Shown: positions 34,973 through 44,170 of the stretch, one piece after another | How positions within the stretch are numbered: position 1 is the first letter of the stretch | How the letters are laid out: the number at the start of each line of letters is the position of its first letter | Position numbers and translations under genes: made by a program | Origin: Arcicella gelida | GTDB taxonomy: Bacteria > Bacteroidota > Bacteroidia > Cytophagales > Spirosomataceae | Length of the DNA stretch: 64,000 nt | Assembly: GCF_034931025.1 (NCBI RefSeq) | Contig: NZ_JAYGIL010000021.1 | Span: 1-64,000 of the forward strand | Direction: 5' to 3' | The notes under the pieces: generated by a model | Databases searched by the model: none | What the model was told of the DNA's origin: nothing | Seen by the model: the letters and a program-made list of their open reading frames with translations, nothing else

Positions 34973-36286
34973 CTATTTTGCTGGCACTTCGTGCAGTAAT
35001 TCTAAGCCAACTGATGAACGTGGAGGAAAACCTGTCCAATTCTTTTCATTAGAATTAGGTTGAAGTAATAAGTATTTGCCAAAATCTTGATGCTTGAGTT
35101 GTATTCCTAAAAAAGCTGTTACAAAATGTTGATTGATATTATTGATATGTCGTTCGTTCCAAGCTGGTTCTGAATAATGAGCATAATCTCTTGCACGTTC
35201 AGGTTTATAAGATTCCGCAGGTGGTGGATTCGGTGCTACATTATGGCGAGCATTCATATAAGTAAGCAAGTAACGGTCACTATTTACAGTTCCTTTATAA
35301 ATGGCTTTGATACCATCTTCATAACCTGAAATATCATCTTGACTTCCCGCTACAAAAAAAGTAGGTACTTTCAACCCTTTTAATCCTTCGGCATCCCAAA
35401 CCCCACGTTGCATTCCCCAAGGAGCAAAAGCTACAACTGCTTTAATACGATTGTCCTGCGAAGCGATATATTCAGGATTTCCTGACGTTCGTACTTCAAT
35501 GGCTTTACTTCCACCCGTCATAGTAGCAAATAAATTTGCTGCTTGCTGACTATAACCAGCACCTGCCGCATTCAAAACGCCATAACCTCCCATCGAATAA
35601 CCAATCAAAGCCGTATTGTTGGCATCTGCCAAACCTTCCAGAAAACTCTTACTCTTGGGTTTTGCCAGTTCTGCTATTTGATTGAGGACAAATAAAATAT
35701 CTTTACCACGATTCAATAAAGTACTTTGAAAAGGTGAAGCATCACGATAAGTAGATTCCGTATGGTCTATTGCCACCACCACATAACCTTTTGAAGCAAG
35801 GTTCTCTGTCAAATAAGTCATTAATAATCTTGAACCCAAATACCCATGTGAAACCACTATCAAAGGAAATGAACCAACACCCGTTTTAGGTTTAGCATCA
35901 CGAGTAGCTCTTCCTGTAAACTGAAAGGGAATCAAAGGTCGTTTTGGGTCGTTTGATACGCCAAATACTTGGTCATACGCAACGATTTCTTTTTCATTAT
36001 CAGCTAAATTAGCAGGATACCAAACTTCTACTTTTAGTGGTCTGTCGTAAATAGCATCTACGCCACCTTTAGATTTAAGCACATCTACTTGTCCTTTATG
36101 AACAAATTCAAGCGTCCTTACTCCTACTTTATATTCTCCTCGGGCTGATAATTCAGGAGCATCAGGTAATGCATCGCCAAAAATATATGAATCAGGAGAC
36201 TGAGCTTGTGAGTTGGTTTTGCAGATAAATAAAACCAATAACATTAATACAGCTGTTTTTAGCCGTTGAGGAGTATTTTTTTTCAT
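34973..36286 (-). CDS. Secreted alpha/beta hydrolase (dienelactone hydrolase/PAF-acetylhydrolase-like)
   Basis: A 437-aa exported enzyme with a Sec signal (1-29, ending SQAQ) and an alpha/beta hydrolase fold. The nucleophile elbow is GYSMGG, Ser231. The oxyanion-strand region VVSHGYLGSR precedes it. Asp in VAGSQDDISG (about 320) and His in NARHNVAP (about 350) complete a plausible triad. It resembles COG4188-type predicted dienelactone hydrolases. Substrate is probably an ester or lactone in the periplasm. The leader has a clear ATG after a T-run. Confidence 0.85.
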   Translation of the reverse strand: MKKNTPQRLKTAVLMLLVLFICKTNSQAQSPDSYIFGDALPDAPELSARGEYKVGVRTLEFVHKGQVDVLKSKGGVDAIYDRPLKVEVWYPANLADNEKEIVAYDQVFGVSNDPKRPLIPFQFTGRATRDAKPKTGVGSFPLIVVSHGYLGSRLLMTYLTENLASKGYVVVAIDHTESTYRDASPFQSTLLNRGKDILFVLNQIAELAKPKSKSFLEGLADANNTALIGYSMGGYGVLNAAGAGYSQQAANLFATMTGGSKAIEVRTSGNPEYIASQDNRIKAVVAFAPWGMQRGVWDAEGLKGLKVPTFFVAGSQDDISGYEDGIKAIYKGTVNSDRYLLTYMNARHNVAPNPPPAESYKPERARDYAHYSEPAWNERHINNINQHFVTAFLGIQLKHQDFGKYLLLQPNSNEKNWTGFPPRSSVGLELLHEVPAK

Positions 36287-36327
36287 AGTTTTTTGAGATG
36301 AATTGTTTTCAAAGATTGCATAAAAAT

Positions 36328-36360
36328 AATAAATTCAGTCTGGCATTGACTGAATTTATT
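36328..36360 (-). terminator. Terminator of the VWA membrane-protein gene
   Basis: Perfect 13-bp arms (36328-36340 and 36348-36360) with a TGGCATT loop and a T-rich run on minus. It lies just after the stop at 36367. Confidence 0.8.
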
Positions 36361-36366
36361 ATACAT

Positions 36367-38448
36367 TTAATATCCTCCTAAATACTTTCGCATTACCCAC
36401 TCTGCCGTGAGAAGCGTCAGGATTAAGAAAAATATCCAACGGAGATTTATCATTTCTTTTAAGTCTTCCGTAGCTTCAATTTTATCAGGTACATCATGAC
36501 TTAAAATCTTTTGTTTCAATTTTTCAAATTCATTTTTATGGAAAAATGAAGCACCTGTTTTATTAGATACTTGTCTGAGGACATCAAAATCTGCGGTAAG
36601 ATTAATATTTTCAATTTGTAAATCTTGATTCACAAATTCACCTATTGATTGTTCCGATTTGCCCAAGACAGTAGCAGAAGCATTAAAACGATACACACCA
36701 GCAGGTAAGCCGCTGATTTCAAATTTTGTATTATCTGCCGAAGTGGAATAAGTATAATTTCTAGTAAAACCTTTTTCGTCTTTAATAGTTAATTTAATCG
36801 GTAAATTATACAGTTTCTCGTAAATAGCATTATAAATTTCTGTTTCAAAAACTACTTTTTCACCTAAAGATAAAGGCGTTTTTAAAGGATAAACTCTCAA
36901 TTTTCTTTTATCATCCTTAGCAGAAATATATTGCAATACTTTGGAGATAACATCATCAATGACTACTTGCTTTTCATTTAATTGATACTCTTCTAAACGC
37001 CAAGCCCAAAGTCCTTCTCCTGTAAAAATGGCAGATTTTTTAGCACCAATATTCATTGCCAAAAGTGGTTTCTGTGTTTGAACAGCCCCTACTCTTTGAT
37101 ACAACAATACTTCTGAATTCGGCAATAAAGTATAATCGCCAAAAGGCACTGAAATTTGTGGAAACTTGGTAATAATATCCATTTGTTCCGTTTCAAAATT
37201 CAGTACTTTAAAATTCTTGTTAAAAATTCCTGTTACTTTATCGTTTTCGCCAAAATCTGCATTGATTTGCATTACTTGGTTTAATTGATTCAAATTATTT
37301 ACTCCAGACTGATTTCCCATTACAAAAAAAGTAGGAATTCCTTTGTCTAAAAGTGGTTTGAAGACGTTAGCATAAGTATTATAAGCATCTGGCAATTGAT
37401 GTAAAATCAGTAAATCGTAGCTTTTTGTAATTTCTGGATTTGCATTTTCAGTCAGGATTTTTACATCTAATTCATAGTTTTCATTTTTTTCGATGATACT
37501 TTTCAAAGCTTTTACATCTGGATGCGGTGCTAATGCCAGCAATAAAATTTTCTCTTTGCCATCAATTACTTCAATATAAACTTCCTGACGGTTATTTCTA
37601 TTTGAAAATTCTCCAGATAAAAAATCAACTTCAACTGTAAAATGCTGTACACCAATTTGTGTAGCAGTTGTATTGAAAGTAAGTGTTTTTAAATCTTCTT
37701 TTTGATTAAAAGTAATGGTTTGTTTTTCTAAAAACTTTGCTCCTTGTTTTAAATAAACGTTAGCTGTTTTTCCTTCAAAACCGAAAGACGTAATATCCGT
37801 TTGTACAGGAAATTTATTACCCAAATATGCTATTTTATTAGCATAGACAGTTTTAACAGCAAGGTCTTTTTTAGGAATGGTATCGCCCAAACCAATGGTA
37901 TGTACTGGAAATTTGAAAGATTCAGAAGCGGGAGCAATTCCTTCGTTGACAATTCCATCTGAAATCAGGACGACGTCTGTTAGATTTTGGTCTTCAAAAG
38001 TATTTTTAATGCCCGAAAGTAAATTTGAAAGGTTTGAAGTTTTTTGGTTGAATTGAAGCTTTTCTAGGTTTTGAGTATTCTCCTCATTGAAAGTAGCAAA
38101 GGCTACTTCATAATCTTTTTCTTGAAGGCTTTCTTTTAAATCATTCAGATTTTTTTTCAAATCTTCTAGCACTTTTGCTCCGACAACATTCATCGATTGT
38201 GAGTTATCAATTGCTAAAACCACCGTTTTCTTTTGAATCTTCTGACTTACTTGTCTGATAAGAAAGCTCAACAAAAGCATACTTAAAATACTTACAGCTA
38301 AAAATCTGAAAGTAGCCATTAAGTAATTTTGCTTTTTCGTCCAGTTGGTGTTTTTTTGATATAACACAAAGGCATACAAACCAGCCAATAAAAAACAAAG
38401 AGGAATAAACCAAGGGGAAGATTGAAAGAGAAAATCGAATTTCATCAT
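36367..38448 (-). CDS. VWA-domain membrane protein
   Basis: A 693-aa protein with two N-terminal membrane helices (about 12-30 and 45-66), a short VWA-like region with DNSQS (D81, S83, S85) and LISDGIVNEG, then a long beta-rich extracytoplasmic part (about 200-650), and a final helix (about 670-688). It belongs to a group of large Bacteroidota VWA proteins often found with BatA- or MoxR-type genes. No MoxR gene adjoins it here. Function unknown, though a metal-dependent adhesion or assembly role in the envelope is plausible. A Bat-type pair sits separately at 11.6 kb. Confidence 0.82.
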   Translation of the reverse strand: MMKFDFLFQSSPWFIPLCFLLAGLYAFVLYQKNTNWTKKQNYLMATFRFLAVSILSMLLLSFLIRQVSQKIQKKTVVLAIDNSQSMNVVGAKVLEDLKKNLNDLKESLQEKDYEVAFATFNEENTQNLEKLQFNQKTSNLSNLLSGIKNTFEDQNLTDVVLISDGIVNEGIAPASESFKFPVHTIGLGDTIPKKDLAVKTVYANKIAYLGNKFPVQTDITSFGFEGKTANVYLKQGAKFLEKQTITFNQKEDLKTLTFNTTATQIGVQHFTVEVDFLSGEFSNRNNRQEVYIEVIDGKEKILLLALAPHPDVKALKSIIEKNENYELDVKILTENANPEITKSYDLLILHQLPDAYNTYANVFKPLLDKGIPTFFVMGNQSGVNNLNQLNQVMQINADFGENDKVTGIFNKNFKVLNFETEQMDIITKFPQISVPFGDYTLLPNSEVLLYQRVGAVQTQKPLLAMNIGAKKSAIFTGEGLWAWRLEEYQLNEKQVVIDDVISKVLQYISAKDDKRKLRVYPLKTPLSLGEKVVFETEIYNAIYEKLYNLPIKLTIKDEKGFTRNYTYSTSADNTKFEISGLPAGVYRFNASATVLGKSEQSIGEFVNQDLQIENINLTADFDVLRQVSNKTGASFFHKNEFEKLKQKILSHDVPDKIEATEDLKEMINLRWIFFLILTLLTAEWVMRKYLGGY

Positions 38449-38748
38449 GTGCGTTGTTTGTTGTCTCTTATCAAAATTATTTGGTGATTGAGTGAATTAG
38501 TAATTAGGTATGTACGAAGGACTTAATTTTGTTCAAATATTTCTTGAATTATTTTTTTGTAGTGGCAAACCCTTGAGATTGCTGTTTTGAGTGCGGCAAC
38601 CGCAAGGATTTGCCGCTACATCAAATCAGCTTAAAAGACCAATCTAAACCTTCTTACAGTACTAATTAGTGATTGAAAATAGCATTTTAAAAACATTAAC
38701 TAATAATTAAAAATCACTCAATCACTAACTCACTCATTCACTAAATAT
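38449..38748. other. Intergenic region upstream of the VWA gene
   Basis: 300 bp between the fabG stop and the VWA start, both minus strand. It contains the large imperfect palindrome at 38558-38620 and should include the VWA gene promoter. No ORF or other motif is seen. Confidence 0.6.
38558..38620. repeat. Imperfect long palindrome (REP-like)
   Basis: Arms 38558-38584 and 38593-38620 pair over about 27 positions with four or five mismatches, one of them a G-T wobble, and an 8-nt loop. No T-run follows. The arms are more GC-rich than their surroundings, with a TGGCAAACCCTTGAG core, which suggests an interspersed repeat. Confidence 0.7.
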
Positions 38749-39495
38749 CTAGGTAAGCATTCCGCCATCTACTTGTAATACTTGTCCAGTAATATATTTT
38801 GACATATCTGAAGCTAAGAAAACACAAGCATCAGCTACTTCTTCTGGTTGTCCGCCACGTTTTAATGGAATAGATTTTTTCCATTCTTCAGTCGCAGCAG
38901 CGTTTAATTCGCCAGTCATTTCAGTTTCAATAAAACCTGGAGCGATAGCATTTGAACGAATATTTCTTGAGCCTAATTCTAAAGCAACTGATTTAGTAAA
39001 ACCAATAATACCTGCTTTAGATGCCGCATAATTTGCTTGTCCAGCATTTCCACGAATACCTACAACCGAAGTAAGATTGATGATAGAACCAGCTTTGGCT
39101 TTCATCATTGGTTTTGTAGCAGCTTTTGTTAAGTTGAAAACAGATTTCAAGTTTACTTGAATCACAGCATCCCATTGTTCCTCTGTCATTCTCATCAATA
39201 AGCCGTCTTTTGTGATACCTGCATTGTTAATCAACACATCGATTCCACCAAAATCAGCAACAACGGAATTCATCAATTCTTCAGCTTGCTTATAATCAGA
39301 AGCATCCGAACGATAACCAATTGCTTTTATTCCTAAAGCAGACAATTCTGCTTCTAAAGCCTGTCCTTTTTCTACAGATGAAAGATAAGTAAAAGCAACA
39401 TTTGCCCCTTCTTGAGCCATTTTGAAGGCAATTGCACGACCGATACCTCTTGAAGCACCCGTTACCAACACTACCTTGTTTTGTAATAAAGCCAT
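38749..39495 (-). CDS. fabG: 3-oxoacyl-[ACP] reductase
   Basis: NADPH-dependent reductase of fatty-acid elongation. The 248-aa SDR protein has the glycine-rich cofactor motif TGASRGIGR (12-20), NNAG (90-93) and the catalytic set S143, Y156, K160 (YAASK). It ends with the family-typical ITGQVLQVDGGML. No other fab gene is adjacent. Full length, with a stop just after LT. Confidence 0.94.
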   Translation of the reverse strand: MALLQNKVVLVTGASRGIGRAIAFKMAQEGANVAFTYLSSVEKGQALEAELSALGIKAIGYRSDASDYKQAEELMNSVVADFGGIDVLINNAGITKDGLLMRMTEEQWDAVIQVNLKSVFNLTKAATKPMMKAKAGSIINLTSVVGIRGNAGQANYAASKAGIIGFTKSVALELGSRNIRSNAIAPGFIETEMTGELNAAATEEWKKSIPLKRGGQPEEVADACVFLASDMSKYITGQVLQVDGGMLT

Positions 39496-39618
39496 TTATT
39501 TTGAATTAATTGTTATTTCCAAAGTTCAAAAATAACATAACGCCCCAAGACCGCAAAATTATATGCTTATCTTTCATATAATAAAGTCAGTGCAGTAGTT
39601 ACACTTCCGTGTTTAAAC

Positions 39619-40554
39619 TTATTGAAAATCATTTTGGCTTGCTAAAAGTGCTAAGAATTGTTCTTCATTGATAATTTTAACTTTGAAAGTAGCAGCATCA
39701 ATTCTTTTAGGACAAATTTCATTGGCAGAAATCTCTCCTACTATCAAATAATTAGTTTTGGCGGTTACATTTTTAACATAGATTCCACCCAAAGACCTAA
39801 TTTTTTCTTTGATTTCGTAATGTTTAAAATGTTGAAATGCTCCTGCAACGGCGATATTTCTTCCAAAGAAAGAATTTGAGTTCACAGCAACTACATTACC
39901 TTTAGGCATCTCGCTTTTGTTATTGAATATCAATTCTCCTTTTTCTTTTTTTAACTTTAAGAAGATACGAGTACACAAATCCACATCTTTTAACATTTCA
40001 CCGCCTCGTACTTTTAGATGTAAATAGTCGGCGAGCGAGTGCAATTGAAAATCTGGAAAAACCCAAGTTTTTTTTGCGTTGAGATAAGTACAAAATGTAG
40101 TGAAGGTAGGCACGAGTAATTGGGCAGAACACAATGCAGATTTAAGTGCACCAATGTTAAAATCAGCAAAGTGAGCAACAATCTTTTGATTGATAATGTA
40201 GGGATAAAGTTCTTGCCAGACTTCTGAAAATGAATTTGCTACCTCTAAATCTTGTCTGGAAAAATTGGAGTTTTGAAAATAGATTGGATTAATGTTAAAA
40301 GGATTAGGGCGAACAAACCAATGTCTCTTATCTACAATTTTATCATTTTTTAGTGCCACTATTGCTACTGAAAAGATACTTTTAGGTTGCAGATTAGCCG
40401 TTTTAATATCCAACACTACATAATCAAAATCAAAATTGTGCGGTGCTGAGATTGTTTTTACTTTAGGCACCTTAGTAGCAGAAACCTGTTGTGCCAATGG
40501 TGTTTTGTTATCTACTTTTTTTAGTACAGAGAAAACTTTATCAAGGATTTTCAT
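39619..40554 (-). CDS. Exonuclease-like (DEDDh-degenerate) protein with C-terminal BRCT domain
   Basis: A 311-aa protein from the ATG at 40554; the open frame upstream uses a less likely start and no ribosome site. An N-terminal DnaQ-like 3'-5' exonuclease fold (about 42-200) is joined to a C-terminal BRCT domain (about 229-305: FFGRNIAVAGAF, then NYLIVG). The catalytic motifs of this family are altered: DFET becomes DIKT (K51), AHNAxFD becomes AHFADFN (N133), and the usual HxALxD becomes GEMLKD with G185 where His is expected. D49 and D190 remain. It is likely an inactive nuclease serving as a binding module. Confidence 0.85.
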   Translation of the reverse strand: MKILDKVFSVLKKVDNKTPLAQQVSATKVPKVKTISAPHNFDFDYVVLDIKTANLQPKSIFSVAIVALKNDKIVDKRHWFVRPNPFNINPIYFQNSNFSRQDLEVANSFSEVWQELYPYIINQKIVAHFADFNIGALKSALCSAQLLVPTFTTFCTYLNAKKTWVFPDFQLHSLADYLHLKVRGGEMLKDVDLCTRIFLKLKKEKGELIFNNKSEMPKGNVVAVNSNSFFGRNIAVAGAFQHFKHYEIKEKIRSLGGIYVKNVTAKTNYLIVGEISANEICPKRIDAATFKVKIINEEQFLALLASQNDFQ

Positions 40555-40729
40555 AGAAATATTGTTTAAGATAAGCGTATGATTTTCAAGTATTAACTTC
40601 AAAAATAGCATTCATCCTAAAAAAACAAAATACTTTGACAAGTATCTTCATTTCAATCACTAAATATTTATTATTCGGTAGTTTTATGAGTGTTTTTCAA
40701 TAAAATTCAAATGAAAATCTTTGAAAACA

Positions 40730-40764
40730 AAAAAAAGCGACAATTCATTTAAGAATCGCCGCTT
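40730..40764 (-). terminator. Terminator of pheA
   Basis: Imperfect 12-bp arms (40735-40746 and 40753-40764, two mismatches) and a run of eight T on minus. It begins 25 bp after the pheA stop. Confidence 0.7.
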
Positions 40765-40788
40765 TGGATATTGAATTATAATTTTAGC

Positions 40789-41865
40789 CTAAATTGTTTT
40801 AACGTAACTTCCTAACCATTTGATTTCTGAAGCATGTTTTGCCATAATTTTCTGTACACTTTCGTCTAAGAAATAACCATCAAATTCCATCAAAAACCAG
40901 AAATTAAACTGCTCACCTTCCTTTACAGGGCGACTTTCTATTTTCAAAAGATTAATTCCTTGACTTTCGAATTCTTGTAAGAAACGAACAAGTGTTCCAG
41001 GTTTTCCATCTTCTGGTAATTTGGCAATGATTGTCGTTTTATCGTTTCCACTTTTCTGGTTGATAAAATCTTTACCAATAATAAAGAAACGAGTACGATT
41101 TTGTGCCGAATCTTGAATATTATCAAATAGAATTGGTACATCAAACAATTTTGCAGCGATATGAGAACAGATTGCCGCTGAATCAGTTTCTAAACCAGCT
41201 AATTTCGCTGCTTTTGAAGTTGAATCTACTTGTACAAAAAAGTCGTCTTCTTTACCACCGAAGTAATCATTCAAGAATCGTTCGCATTGACCAAAGGCAA
41301 TGTCTTTTGAATAAATTCTTTTAATATCTGATAATTTTTCAGCTTTAGTAGCAAAAGTAAAGTGTACAGAAATCACTACTTCTGAAACAATTTTCAAATC
41401 TGTTTCATTGAGTAAATCAATTGTTTCTTTAACAATTCCTTCCAAATTGTTTTCGATTGGTACAACACCAAATCTTGCACGACCAGTATCTACACTTTCA
41501 AAAACAGAACGAATATTAGGCAAAGCCAAGTAGTCGCTCATTGCTCCAAATCTACTTTCAGCGGCTTGATGTGTAAAACTACCTTCTGGACCTAAATAAG
41601 CAATTCTTTCGGGTAATTCTAAATTACGAGAAACTGCAAAAATTTCTAAATAAATCGCCTCTATAGCAGCTCTATTTAATAATCCATTGTTGGCAGCAGC
41701 TAGCCTATCAACAATCTGTTTTTCTCGTTCAGGACGATAAATAACGGTTTGCGTTTGTTTTTTTAACTCACCAACTTGTTTTACAACATCCATACGCTTG
41801 TTGAGAATTTCAAGCATTTGGTCGTCGAATGAGTCAATTTGATTTCTTAATTCTTCGAGAGACAT
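40789..41865 (-). CDS. pheA: Chorismate mutase / prephenate dehydratase
   Basis: Bifunctional first two steps of phenylalanine synthesis from chorismate, 358 aa from the ATG at 41865 (the open frame reaches 41931 without a better start). Domains in order: chorismate mutase AroQ-type (about 1-85, LEELRNQIDSFDDQMLEILNKR), prephenate dehydratase (about 95-275, IAYLGPEGSFTHQAAE, PIENNLEGIVKETIDLL, NRTRFFII) and ACT regulatory domain (about 285-358, GTLVRFLQEFESQGINLLKIESRP), which in relatives binds phenylalanine for feedback control. Confidence 0.95.
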   Translation of the reverse strand: MSLEELRNQIDSFDDQMLEILNKRMDVVKQVGELKKQTQTVIYRPEREKQIVDRLAAANNGLLNRAAIEAIYLEIFAVSRNLELPERIAYLGPEGSFTHQAAESRFGAMSDYLALPNIRSVFESVDTGRARFGVVPIENNLEGIVKETIDLLNETDLKIVSEVVISVHFTFATKAEKLSDIKRIYSKDIAFGQCERFLNDYFGGKEDDFFVQVDSTSKAAKLAGLETDSAAICSHIAAKLFDVPILFDNIQDSAQNRTRFFIIGKDFINQKSGNDKTTIIAKLPEDGKPGTLVRFLQEFESQGINLLKIESRPVKEGEQFNFWFLMEFDGYFLDESVQKIMAKHASEIKWLGSYVKTI

Positions 41866-41961
41866 TTTTGACAATATTAGATTGAGAATATTAGGATTCA
41901 GTGAATTAATGAACAGATAATCACAATTCACGCAATCATTAATTCACTCACCTATTTTAAT

Positions 41962-43836
41962 TTAAGCCGCTAATTCGGCTGGATCTTTTTCAATAATCAG
42001 GTTTTCGATAATAAATTTTTGGCGATCAGGCGTATTTTTCCCCATGAAGTAAGTCAAAATTTTAGGTATCGTCGTATCTTTTGTGAGAATTACTGGTTCT
42101 AAACGAATATCATCATTGATGAATTTCCCGAATTCTTCAGGCGAAATTTCACCCAACCCTTTAAATCGAGTAATTTCTGGTTTTGGACTTAGCTTTTCGA
42201 TGGCATTCAAACGTTCTTCATCAGTGTAGCAATAAATCGTTTCCTTTTTATTTCTTACTCTAAATAAAGGCGTTTCTAAAATGTACAAATGTCCATTTCT
42301 TACTAAATCTGGAAAGAACTGTAAAAAGAAAGTCATCATCAACAAACGAATGTGCATTCCATCGACGTCGGCATCAGTGGCGATAATAATTTTATGATAA
42401 CGCAATCCTTCTAAACCTTCTTCAATATTCAAAGCATGTTGAAGTAAATTGAACTCTTCGTTTTCATACACAATCTTTTTTGTAAGACCGAAACAGTTTA
42501 AAGGTTTACCTCTTAAACTAAATACTGCCTGACTTTGTACATTTCGAGATTTAGTAATTGAACCACTAGCAGAATCCCCTTCAGTGATAAAAAGCATAGA
42601 ATCATAACGATTATCAGCTTTTTCATCAGTCAAGTGAACTCTACAATCTCTTAACTTTTTATTGTGTAAATTGGCTTTTTTAGCACGTTCGTTAGCCAAC
42701 TTTTTAATACCAGCCATGTCTTTACGCTCACGTTCAGACTGTTCGATTCTCTTTTTGATAGCATCGGCAACCGTCGGATTTTTGTGTAAATAATTATCAA
42801 GATTAATTTTGATAAAATCTCCAACAAAACTTCTAACCGACTGTGAACTTGAATCAGGTGACATGTTATTTGACCCTAATTTTGTTTTTGTTTGAGATTC
42901 AAAAACAGGCTCTTGTACACGAATGGCAATTGCACCAACGATACTTGCACGAATATCTTCGGGGGCATAATCTTTTTTGTAAAACTCACGAACAGCACGA
43001 ACGATTGCCTCACGAAAAGCCTGCAAGTGCGTTCCCCCTTGTGTAGTATTTTGTCCGTTTACAAAAGAGTAATATTCTTCTCCGTACTGATTTCCGTGCG
43101 TCAAAGCTACTTCAATATCCGAACCTTTTAGATGAATAATTGGGTATCGACGTTCTTCTTCGGCAGAATATTTACTCAATAAATCAAATAAACCATTTTG
43201 AGAATAATATTTCTGTCCATTGAAATTGATGGTTAAACCAGCATTCAAATAAGCATAATTCCAAATAAGGTTTTCTAAGTATTGAGGGATGTAATGATAG
43301 TTTTTGAAAATCGTATTATCAGGTTCAAAAATCACATAAGTACCATTTCTAGCATTTGATTCTGTTCCGTCTGGTGATTCAGCAATTAATTCACCTTGTT
43401 TAAATTCAGCCCATTTGGTTTTCCCTTCACGGAATGATTGTACTTTGAAGTAAGAAGAGAGAGCGTTTGTAGCTTTAGTACCAACTCCATTTAAACCAAC
43501 AGATTTTTGGAAAGCTCCAGAATCGTATTTACCACCTGTATTGATTTTAGAAACACAGTCGATTACTTTTCCTAAAGGAATACCACGACCATAATCACGT
43601 ACTTCAACACGATGATCACTAATTTTAATTTCGATTGTTTTTCCATTTCCCATCATGTGCTCATCAATAGAGTTGTCCATGATTTCTTTTACTAAGACAT
43701 AGATACCATCATCAATAGAGGAACCGTCTCCTAATTTTCCAATATACATACCCGGACGAAGGCGAATATGCTCTTTCCAGTCGAGAGAGCGAATATTATC
43801 TTCAGTGTATTGTACAGAAGTAGGGTTTGTTGACAT
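41962..43836 (-). CDS. parE: DNA topoisomerase IV subunit B
   Basis: ATPase subunit of topoisomerase IV, decatenating and relaxing DNA with ParC. 624 aa from the ATG at 43836. Bergerat-fold ATPase: EIMDNSIDEHMMGNG (early), GRGIP, VGLNGVGTKATNALS. The TOPRIM domain carries ITEGDSASG (E of EGD) and IIATDADVDGMHIRLL. The end shows FKGLGEISPEEF, which in this family distinguishes ParE/GyrB type B subunits. It precedes pheA by 96 bp. parC is not in the window. Confidence 0.93.
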   Translation of the reverse strand: MSTNPTSVQYTEDNIRSLDWKEHIRLRPGMYIGKLGDGSSIDDGIYVLVKEIMDNSIDEHMMGNGKTIEIKISDHRVEVRDYGRGIPLGKVIDCVSKINTGGKYDSGAFQKSVGLNGVGTKATNALSSYFKVQSFREGKTKWAEFKQGELIAESPDGTESNARNGTYVIFEPDNTIFKNYHYIPQYLENLIWNYAYLNAGLTINFNGQKYYSQNGLFDLLSKYSAEEERRYPIIHLKGSDIEVALTHGNQYGEEYYSFVNGQNTTQGGTHLQAFREAIVRAVREFYKKDYAPEDIRASIVGAIAIRVQEPVFESQTKTKLGSNNMSPDSSSQSVRSFVGDFIKINLDNYLHKNPTVADAIKKRIEQSERERKDMAGIKKLANERAKKANLHNKKLRDCRVHLTDEKADNRYDSMLFITEGDSASGSITKSRNVQSQAVFSLRGKPLNCFGLTKKIVYENEEFNLLQHALNIEEGLEGLRYHKIIIATDADVDGMHIRLLMMTFFLQFFPDLVRNGHLYILETPLFRVRNKKETIYCYTDEERLNAIEKLSPKPEITRFKGLGEISPEEFGKFINDDIRLEPVILTKDTTIPKILTYFMGKNTPDRQKFIIENLIIEKDPAELAA

Positions 43837-44170
43837 ATTCAAAGCAAGGGTTAATACTTTCTAAAATTTGTTGTTAAAACAATTTTTATCAAAAACAATT
43901 AAAACTACCAATAAACTTCAAAGAGCAAAGTAACCAAAAATTGTACGTTTCCTCTATTCTGCTTATCAGTGAAACAAAGCTACAAAAACATTAAGAATTT
44001 ATAAAATTAGCATAATTTAATCTTAGAAGAGATAATTAATGTTAGAGGAGGTCGTTAGAAATTACTAAAAGTTGTTTTACTTTGCACTTTGTTTAGAATT
44101 AACTTCTATTGTCAATAAGATTCAATTGGTCAGAAAAGTAATCCTTTTAAACCCAAAGGCAACAATTTAT
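43837..44170. other. Divergent region between parE and the polysaccharide operon
   Basis: About 330 bp that must hold both promoters. Both strands show near-consensus -7 elements: plus TTACTTTG close to 44080, and minus TTACTTTG close to 43930. No operator or structured leader stands out. Confidence 0.55.

Noticed and set aside
44072..44170. N-terminal extension of the Wza-like protein
   Set aside because: It would use a TTG start without a signal peptide at its front. The ATG at 44171 sits at the usual distance before the hydrophobic signal segment.
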